Under the pieces are notes generated by a model. That model was given only the letters and a program-made list of their open reading frames with translations, made no database searches and was not told the origin of the DNA. From Linanthus parryae (Eukaryota > Streptophyta > Magnoliopsida > Ericales > Polemoniaceae), in the NCBI GenBank assembly GCA_023055425.1, contig JALGPY010000008.1, forward strand, positions 23,471,359 to 23,535,358: a stretch of 64,000 bases of DNA, given 5' to 3'. Both the position numbers and the translations under genes were made by a program. Positions 56,401 to 64,000 of this stretch are shown one piece after another (positions within the stretch are counted from its first letter, which is position 1; every line of letters begins with the position of its first letter).

Positions 56401-59400
56401 TTTCACAGCTATATGCGAAACCCTGACGTCACAAATTGCTCCAACTTCGCAAATTTCCTGCAACGAGTGCCCCCAGCGATGCTCCAACTCCTGTCGAGTT
56501 CTTGCAATCGAACCCTATTGATGCTCCAACTTCGGCCGACTTCCTGCAATCGGATCCCATGTTTGTTGTTCCAACTCCCACCGAGCTCCTACAACGAAGT
56601 CGTTTGTTGTTCCGATTCTCACCGAGTCCCTACAACAAAACCCTGCAACACGTTGCTCCAATTCCCATCGAAAGTTAAAGGCGGCTAAGAGATTTAGGAA
56701 ACAAATTGGGCGACAAACTTTGACAGTTGTTTCCTTATCGGTTCTATAGTAATTTTGGGATGTCTTGGGCACTAAGTCAGTCCTATATGTCTATATAAGG
56801 GACCTAGATTGTGTCTAAACATTGTGGTTGTATTCGTATCGTTTCTCTCAATAAAATCGGGGTTTTGGGCTGTGGAGGTAGCTAGTTCATCGCTAGTGAA
56901 CCACATTACATCTAGTGTGATCTTGTTCTTTGTTTGTCATCGTTCTCTTGCTCGTTCCAAAACTGGCATCAGAGCTTGTTTCCGCAGGGGGTTCGTCATA
57001 ACAGAATGTAGTAGGATTGTGTGACTGAAACGTGAATCGAATCGCTAAACTGTGAATCGGCTGATTCTAGAGGTGGGTTCGGGTTAGATAAGCAGGTAAA
57101 GACAAAAAACAATGCGTCGATACTTGAACTCCATAATTAACTGTCTGTTTTCTTTAAATCCGGCAATCTACACAGGGTTTTCAAAAACGGCAAAAGCGGC
57201 GCGGAGCGGTCGTGACGGAAGCGGCAGAGAGCGTGACCGTTTTTCCCGTTACATGTCGTGTGAATTTTATTCACACAAAAGCGGCCGTTTCGCGACGGGA
57301 AAAAGGGAAAAAACGGCTGTTTTGTTTCGGGAAATCGGAAAAAAACGGGAAAAACGGAGAAAACGTCGGTGAACGTTTTCTAAAATTCACACATTTGTTC
57401 CCCGCTTTCCGTTACAGTCCCTCCGATACGTCAGTCGCTTCCGTTTTTAAAACCTTGCGTTTACGTCGTCTTTCACAATTCATTAAGGCTTATTCTATGT
57501 CTTCACAATACTCTAAGGCTTACGGGGCTTCGCCCCTCACACTTCCTTTGATTTCTCCAAGAACTTCAACAGTTCCACAATACCTTTGAGTCTTTTAGGG
57601 TGGAGTGGTGAAGGGCCATTACTGTCTTTGTTTTTACATGAAAATTGTGTATTGGACGTGTTTCATGCTTGCTACTTTGCTTAGAAATTATGTAGTTAAA
57701 CTTTCTTGGATGCGATTTTGTGATCACTATCTTTGGATGGAACTTATGTAGTATTTTGTGATCACTATATTTATCACATTAAATTATTAGTAGTCTCACT
57801 GGTCTAGATGGGTATTTTTATTAGTAAGAAAATAACTAGACTGAATTCCTTACAATACGATTTCGAAAATTGAGATTCGATTGCCTATTCGAATCACAAT
57901 TTGACAACTATGGTAGTGAGGGAGATAATCCCAAAATCGTACGCTAATTTACCCTGTACTGGCGGAGAATCAGGATCATAAGAGCGTATTGAGAGACATT
58001 AATTAGAGGTGGTCTCATTTTTCTATTTCTGCCATCCATTGTTGAAGATGGAGTTACAAATGTCGTCTAGGGTTAGTAGAGCTGGAAATGGATGGAGGCA
58101 AGTGATTTTCAGTAAGGCCACAAGGTGGTGACAATTGGTCCCCTGGCGAAGATAGAGGTGAGAGGCTAATGATAGAGAACATGACGGGGTTGAGCTAAGG
58201 ATCAACCTAAAGCCAAACTATAAACTCCATAAAATCCAGCATATGGAGAAGTGAATGTTGAGAGATTCGGTTGAAGAGGTTTCCTCTGTTATTTCCTCTA
58301 CTCTTCATGTAAGATGGATTTACAGAGGTGTTCTAATCCGTGTTAGGCTAGAGTTGGGGGGAGGGCAAAGGGATCTGTGGTGTGGTCACTAGGTGATAGC
58401 CGATGTCCCTTGATGAGGAGAGAGGTCAGACATCAGAAGAAGCAAAGATGGGAAGCAATTTGAATATTTGTTTCAGACATACAAGTGTAGATTTATTTTT
58501 CTTCTTCGGATTCAAGTTGAGAGAGCTAGGAGTATGAAACAGTTTACTGAAGTCCATCTACTTATCTGTAACATTTTCCTTGTCTCACTTTTTATCCTTG
58601 TCTGGATTATATTATCTTAACACAAGACAAGACCTTCACTTCAGACTTTCTTCAAAAGGAAATGGAAAAAGATATAGATACTGTGCTACATTTTTGGAGC
58701 ACCACAGGTTCTACAATGGCACACTTGCCACAGCGAAGCCATCATGTGCCAAGTTGAGTGTGAGATTACTTTATTTTGACATTTCCCCGTCACTTGGCCA
58801 TTTTGTTAGATTCTGAAGGACATAAAATGTTGACTATGTTTGAGACAAACCTATGACCAATAAATCAAATCCGAGCTTGAGAAACCATATAAATGGGTCA
58901 GAACGTGCCGTGACAAGAATTGTCTGTAAGTACTAAGCACAGTTATCTTTGTATATATTCGCTTCGTTTGTTCCGTTTAGGAGGGACTTGAAAGTAGACA
59001 AAACTTTGGAAATTTCAGCCCCCAGCAAATGTACCATACCAGTGCATCCTCTGTCTCTCTCAAACAATAGAGTGGACACAACTATAAATATTTGTCAATG
59101 TTAGAGATGTAGGACATACGCAAATGCTTAAATGTGAATTGGGTGGGCGAATGTTTACGTAATGTCCTGTGAGTTGTACGTCGCAAAGGGAACTTAATTA
59201 TGTCTCCAGTTATCACTTATCTTTGAAGTGAATGGGTAAACCAAGTATGTCTCAAGAGTTATCATTTACTCTAAGATATGACACTCGGGCTGGCTCATAT
59301 TACATTTCTCATGTTCCCATAGAAGTAAATTTCTGTTTTGATATCTTGTAGGTGAGTTGCTTCGGAGGGGATGGCGTATCTGATACTGGAGATTATTGGA

Positions 59401-60159
59401 GGTAAGGCTCACTGCTAGTGTCGTATTTGTATTGAGAAGAATCTTCCCCAATCTACTCGTGACTATCAAATCATCATCTTTACCTCACTAAAAAATATCC
59501 TCTTATGCGTTTCTTTAGATTGCAATTTAACTCACTTGGCTAAGCCAAGTGTCAACATATGATATATGTGGGTTTAAAGATGGCTATTTTATACAAGCAC
59601 CTTTGGGCAATGTTTTTTTCATCTTGTCTACCTGCATAGTGATCCCTAATTTTTTCTCTTGTTGCGGTTCTCAGGCTCGAAATAGAGGGCAGTGGAAAGA
59701 CCTGGAGGCAAGACCAGAGGATCAGACTTCGCCATGAGGACACTGGTGGTTACCTACACAGTCATAACAAGAAATACAGCCGAATAGCTGGTGGTCAGCA
59801 AGAGGTAGGACTTAACTAACTTAACTAAACAAATCCATCATATTTACATCATTAGTTTTTACTCTATGCAATCGCTAAATGTATTGTGAACCGAGCCTTT
59901 TAGTCAGCCTCATGACGGCAAATTCACAGTTCATTTAAGATCTCTTACTCATGAAAACTTTATACAAGTCATAGTGTTAGGAAGAGACTTGAAATAGCAC
60001 TCTAGGTTTTGTGCGTACGGATAAAGAAATCCTTCTCTTGGAATCTGATCACACTTTCATTGTGTCGTAATGCAGGTTTGTGGTGTCAAAGAAAAGCGTG
60101 CAGATAACGTGTGGTTGGCAGCAGAGGGTGTCTACCTTCCAGTTGCAGAAAGCAAGTGA
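53444..60159 (+). CDS. SDF2: SDF2-like MIR-domain protein, six exons
   Basis: Predicted ER-lumen protein of the SDF2 family, which in plants works with ERdj3B and BiP in folding quality control, including for pattern-recognition receptors. Exons: 53444-53542, 54462-54602, 54691-54831, 59352-59401, 59675-59804, 60076-60159; GT-AG introns; 645 nt, 214 aa, matching the usual length (about 218). The start is the first in-frame ATG and gives MALSFFALAIFLFLGL, a signal peptide. Three MIR repeats follow (ITYGSTIKLMHEKTKFRLHS, LVRLQHMTTRKWLHSH, IRLRHEDTGGYLHSH). No KDEL-type end, as is usual for plant SDF2. Intron 1 holds a hAT-like MITE and the 4.5-kb intron 3 a nested cluster of elements. Intact as read. 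Confidence 0.95.
53745..54373. mobile_element. hAT-like MITE in SDF2 intron 1
   Basis: 629 bp with ends CATAGTTGTCAAATCG and, in reverse, CATAGTTGTCAAAATC, flanked by an exact 8-bp duplication GCTAGGAG (53737-53744 and 54374-54381). The 8-bp duplication and CAnnG end fit hAT. The interior is full of GAATCG/CGATTC motifs. Confidence 0.88.
56172..56970 (+). mobile_element. Truncated copia retrotransposon: 5' LTR and primer binding site
   Basis: The LTR starts TGTTGAATATGACTTG at 56172, has CTATATAAGG near 56793, and is followed by TGGCATCAGAGCTTG (about 56967-56981), one base from the TGGTATCAGAGC primer site complementary to initiator tRNA-Met that is typical of plant copia. No gag or pol follows before the hAT-like sequence resumes, so the element is truncated. 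The first 156 bp form a foldback: 56173-56219 pairs with 56281-56327. Confidence 0.75.
57173..57457. mobile_element. Inverted-repeat MITE rich in ACGGAAAAAC motifs
   Basis: About 285 bp starting CAGGGTTTTCAAAAACGG and ending, in reverse, CAAGGTTTTAAAAACGGAAG. The interior has many CGTTTTT/AAAACGG repeats and a higher GC content than its surroundings. The 8-bp flanks match at only 4 of 8 positions, so the hAT assignment is tentative. Confidence 0.6.
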
Positions 60160-60570
60160 AATGACCCTTACAATCTTTTAATCTAGAGAACTAGATTTAG
60201 GATATTTTTGGATTATCAGAGGTTTGAAAATGCCTAACATTGACGAGCATTACAAAGTTTCTCAGTCTCTCTTTTCCCTTGTAGTAACATAATAACCATA
60301 TTTGTATTCGATGTTGCCACAGTTTTCTGGCTCAAAAGGCATTGTGTCATGAATCCGTTGGCGAGAAAACTTGCCAGGGCACCTCTAGTACCTGCTCCAA
60401 TACCTGTAAGGCTGTAACATTGCAAATGTTGAGAAATATTTAGTGCTCCAAAAGAGCACCATGTGGTGCTCTACTGCCAATGAGTGTATGCCAATCACTC
60501 ACAGTAAGCGGGGCTTCCACCAGGCCCTTTCTAAGGCTGTAAAGGTTTGTTTGTTTGTTTGTTTTGTTTT

Positions 60571-60604
<34 letters not shown>

Positions 60605-62300
60605 TATATATATATATATGATGAAAACAAAATTTATAATAAAAGACAAACAGTAGTTGAAGGCAAAGAAGGGAATCACAATCACAAGATATATCTTGAA
60701 AATGCTTGGTGTGATGATGTCGAAACTCGGGAGTAGAATTGGGAGAAAGGCAGGCTGGACAAAAAAACGTGCCGAGCAATGGATATATGAGATCCAACTC
60801 GAAGGATGAACAAGACATCAGAATATGTTGAATTCAGGCGGAGCCATAAATGCCACAAGGCAAAAAGAAGCATGAGATAGATTCGATTGGAGGAGTTTGT
60901 TATTGCAAAACCATTGTTAGTGTAGACAAGCAGTCGAGGCAAACAAACGCGAAAAAAGACCATCCTTAAAGCAAAGAACCTTCTTGGGCCAAAGCAGTTT
61001 TGATCACAAGGATCAACAAAAGATCAGAGGTTTTCAATAAGTTTATAGTAAAAAAAGTAAACTGATTTTGGGGACATGAAGTATGTTGAATGAACTGTCC
61101 TAGGTTGTCCCAAGTCTCAACAGTTCTAGTGTAAAATTATCATGGCTGCTGTGGAGTTTGATGTGGAAACATTCGAAGAACGAAAATGCAGAGTAAGGGA
61201 AGAGTAGCTAATCCGCCAGGGGGTCCATGATGAAAACAAATCAACATCCGGTAAAGGCTCTATTCTCCTCACCAAGCTTCTCTGCTCCGAGGAAAAAAAT
61301 TGTTGGCACACATCCTCAACATACCTTTTTCGAAAGACGCCAGTGATAGCTGAACAACCTTTTGAGCTGCAAATTTGCTCGATTCGAAACCAGTTGCGGC
61401 AATGGCGTCTCTTTTTGAGAAAAAGTTTGAAGGATCGTTCTGCAACCCCCTTGAAACATCGAGCGAGAAAGACCAAAAGGGTCAAGAGGATGTTGTGCTG
61501 GCCTAGTCGAGAGTAGACACAGGATGGCGGTTTAGGTGAGAGGGCATGCAGCTTGGGTGAGACAAAACTTGTGGAAAACGTATGCACCCTTTCTTGAGTA
61601 CAACTAAGGTAGGAAGGGCTGGGGCATGTTGCTCTCCAACATCCACTTAGATTGACATAATTGGGTCTGATTGAAGGCTTAGATGAGAAGAGAGTTGTTG
61701 CAGGGGACCAAGTCATCATACACACGCATGTTTGTATCTTGGTTTGTTCCTTTTGCGTGGAAGATTCCTGTGTTGGAGGAAGAGTTACAAGTTCTCATTT
61801 GTGCACTTCAAGTCATGACAAATTGGTATGGATGATCATTGACACTCTTATAATGCCTTTCTTTTGCACAACTGCGTCGAATATGCACTATAGGTTTGCC
61901 ATTGATTTCTGCTGGCAGGTTGCCTCGTCGAGCTCTTCTGGTTGAAAGATCTAAAGGTGGATTGGGGTAATTGAAAGCCTGCTATTACCGTTACCGTTAG
62001 ACATGAAGGAAATCTTTCACCATGGCATGCTTGTTAGGAATTTAGGTTAAGAGGGGTACCTTAAGTTACATTCAGAAGCGGTTTTCCCAGGTCCCTATAC
62101 TTTGATACGAAAGTTCCTCTTCTTTGACAACAACGGTTGCCTGGAAGGCGGAGAGCACTTAAGAGTGAGTGACAAATCTAACTTTTGCTTTGCGTGGCGA
62201 TTGGTAAAAGGCACCAAATTAGAAGAGATAGAATGTTCAAAACAAAATTGCAGTTGGGGAGCTAATGCAATCCCGCTATATTTCTTGTCTTTGTTCTTAA
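60160..62300. other. Intergenic region between convergent genes
   Basis: The right-hand neighbour of SDF2. A T-run at 60572-60601 joins a (TA)n tract at 60601-60619. A minus-strand frame of about 199 codons (61725-61126) shows no domain, intron pattern or ATG-supported homology that I recognise. No gene called. Confidence 0.5.
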
Positions 62301-62501
62301 TTTGACGTTTTGACTCGTATCTACGTCACTTTGACTAGATGACTTGGATCACAAAACGATGCAAATTTTTTATATTTTTTTCACGGCTTTAAAGAGCAAC
62401 TTTCACTCTACAACACTATGAAAAAATTATCCAAAACTCGTATTATATCGCTATCCACATTACCAGACCAAAGTGACACGTACATAGTAATAAAAGTCAA
62501 A
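62301..62501. mobile_element. Foldback MITE, copy 2
   Basis: About 201 bp, largely self-complementary: TTTGACGTTTTGACTCG and GTCACTTTGACTAG on the left against CAAAGTGACACG and AAAAGTCAAAC on the right, with ATGAAAAAATTATCC in the centre. Same family as 16295-16491. Confidence 0.75.
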
Positions 62502-63020
62502 CAGGAAACAAAGAGAAAGAACTGAGCCATTTCTGCATAGAGAAATGATGCTCTGATTCAGAAGAAGACACTAGGACGAAACAGAGGTATTAACAGACCC
62601 TGTTTGTCCGAAGATAGGTCCTTGAATGGCAATAGAAACAATCAAAGAAATCACATAAGCTTCGGAGCAGTAAGCATCAGAATTCTCAAACAAGTCAACA
62701 AGGCAACTAAAACTCTAGAGCTTAGACAATAGTGATAAGCTCTGCTAGATGCTTCTGCTGAGATATTAAGAGAAAAACAAGTAAAAAGAAAGCAAGGTTT
62801 GAAAGAACACAGATATGATATCTAGAATCGAGCCACATAAGATAACTTAATCCCATTTAACTTGAGAGTAGATGATGAGAAAAACCTAGTTCTAAAGTAT
62901 CTCATGCTCCAAATAACAAAATTTCCAAAACACATAACTCGTAAATCAGAATAAGCTAATGGCATTGTTTCCAACTTCCAAATCCAACAAAACTAGAACA
63001 AGTGCTTCATTTCTTTAACT

Positions 63021-64000
63021 TCACTGAGACTTGACATACTCCTTAACAATGTGTAGTCCTTCTGTCTCCTCACCATAGTCCTGCAGAAAGTGAGCAAAAA
63101 AAAAATTAGCTGATTGCCACAATGCTGTGTTACAATTGAACAAGAGAATCGAGAATCATAGTGTAGGGCTTTGAAGCACCATACCTTGACAACGACACAA
63201 GAGCAACCCACAACCTTCCTGGCCTTTCCTTCTGTATCAATCTTGCACAACTGCATACCAATTTCAAAATCAAATATTTAAATACTCGCACAAACCAAAT
63301 CGCAAATGAAAATTGCAATGTTGCCAGCTATGCACATAACTAAATTTTCTTCCTTGACGAGAACATCTAAAATGCAGAAAACAAATGAAACCAGGCTGAG
63401 AAATGGATTCTTCGGATATTCCTAACAGCAAGTGAGCTATTTTCACAATAGTGATTGATTGTTATACCAAATTATGATTGGATTGAAATGACATTAGTAA
63501 AGGCAAGACAAGAGCATGCAACAATGAACATAGCATTGACTCTTGTGGATTTGGAAAGAGTGGACAACAAACAAGCAAAACAGGTTCAAATGCCCAGTAA
63601 ACTCTTAACAAGATAACAGATCACAAGATCTGCATTCCATCTTCAATTTCAGTAACATGTGTAGTCATAGATGATTGGTAGATCGGTATATCTGTTTTCC
63701 ATGTCAGATTCGAGATAGATTTCATATAGCAAGTAGGCAATAGCATTGTGAAACAAGTGCAGGCTAGTATCATTCAAATTAGTAATGTAATTCATTGGTA
63801 GGTCGGTGATCATATATAACTAATCATAACAAGGACACAGATATAAGATGTCATGTGATTGTAAAAAAAAAGGCTTAAAAAAACTTACACCAGCCCACTC
63901 GCCGAGTGTTTTAGCACTGGGAACAGTGATGAGGCTGACATTGTGGTCAGCACACAATGCCTTGACAAGCTTGACATAGTCTGGCTGGTTGCAATCCTCA
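63021..64000 (-). CDS. RPS12: 40S ribosomal protein S12 (eS12), 3' part
   Basis: Minus-strand exons: from beyond 64000 to 63889 (EDCNQPDYVKLVKALCADHN through GEWAG), 63250-63185 (LCKIDTEGKARKVVGCSCVV), 63080-63021 (DYGEETEGLHIVKEYVKSQ, stop TGA). Introns GT-AG. The sequence matches the conserved C-terminal part of eukaryotic eS12, an L7Ae-fold protein of the small-subunit beak. The N-terminal exon or exons lie past the window edge, so about 79 of the usual 140 or so residues are seen. Tail to tail with SDF2, 2.9 kb apart. It appears to be a spliced, functional gene rather than a processed copy. Confidence 0.95.

Larger units (their letters stand above)
56096..57912. mobile_element. hAT-like element in SDF2 intron 3, with nested insertions
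   Basis: Same end sequence as the intron 1 copy (CATAGTTGTCAGAATCG left; CATAGTTGTCAAATTGTG from the right), with an 8-bp flank GTTGCGAG / GTAGTGAG (6 of 8). Its left arm runs to about 56171, where an LTR begins, and a further inverted-repeat element lies at 57173-57457. Confidence 0.75.

Noticed and set aside
61126..61725. A 199-codon minus-strand open frame right of SDF2
   Set aside because: No recognisable domain or splice context; the composition (Ser/Pro/Leu-rich, many rare-looking runs) looks like a chance frame.

Overview
This window is nuclear DNA of a flowering plant, most likely a eudicot. Genes have many short exons with GT-AG introns and AT-rich intergenic DNA. Three genes belong to plant-type families (cinnamoyl-CoA reductase, short plant PDS5, plant SDF2), one is cytosolic ribosomal protein eS12, and the surroundings are dense in plant transposons (Ty1/copia, plant L1 LINE, PIF/Harbinger, MULE-like, hAT-like and foldback elements). 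No CRISPR, operon or prokaryotic signal is seen. I cannot name the species.

Layout. 1-4481: the 3' part of a decayed Ty1/copia retrotransposon with its 3' LTR. 4597-9292 (minus): cinnamoyl-CoA reductase copy 1 (CCR-1), five exons, 334 aa. 9487-15361: a 186-bp inverted-repeat MITE just upstream of CCR-1, split by a 5.67-kb L1-type LINE with a 17-bp target duplication. 15.4-20.6 kb: gene-free, AT-rich, with simple repeats, foldback MITEs and a probable solo LTR. 20601-23900 (minus): CCR-2, 343 aa, with the same exon lengths for exons 1-4. 24-26.4 kb: intergenic, with a SINE-like unit. 26377-39866 (minus): a PDS5-family cohesin cofactor gene for which I reconstruct 17 in-frame exons and 1,399 aa. 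40.8-50 kb: a non-coding segmental duplication whose second copy took a 1.5-kb MULE-like element and a 4.6-kb Harbinger element. 53444-60159 (plus): SDF2-like MIR-domain gene, six exons, 214 aa, with introns full of nested hAT-like elements and a copia LTR. 63021-64000 (minus): 3' part of RPS12 (eS12).

The most unusual feature is the PDS5-type gene. Between its HEAT-like N-terminal part and its C-terminal Tudor domain lie seven tandemly amplified exons: five long (162-203 codons), each with an AT-hook, and two short (44 and 56 codons). Every one is phase 0-0 and a multiple of three, so amplification kept the frame and should have turned a single linker AT-hook into five. The repeats include intron sequence, and one intron was later hit by a MULE-like element.

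The second theme is that paralogous copies inside the window act as natural empty-site controls. CCR-1 against CCR-2, and the two copies of the 41-50 kb duplication, fix the exact insertion points and target duplications of several elements. At CCR-1 the MITE insertion duplicated a lignin-type AC element (ACCTACC), and the LINE then moved all more distal upstream DNA about 5.9 kb further from the gene. CCR-2 keeps a compact promoter with a variant motif.

The genes do not form one pathway. The CCR pair belongs to monolignol synthesis, PDS5 to sister-chromatid cohesion and chromatin, SDF2 to ER protein quality control and eS12 to the 40S ribosome. All exon maps are read by hand from splice signals and frame and lack transcript support.
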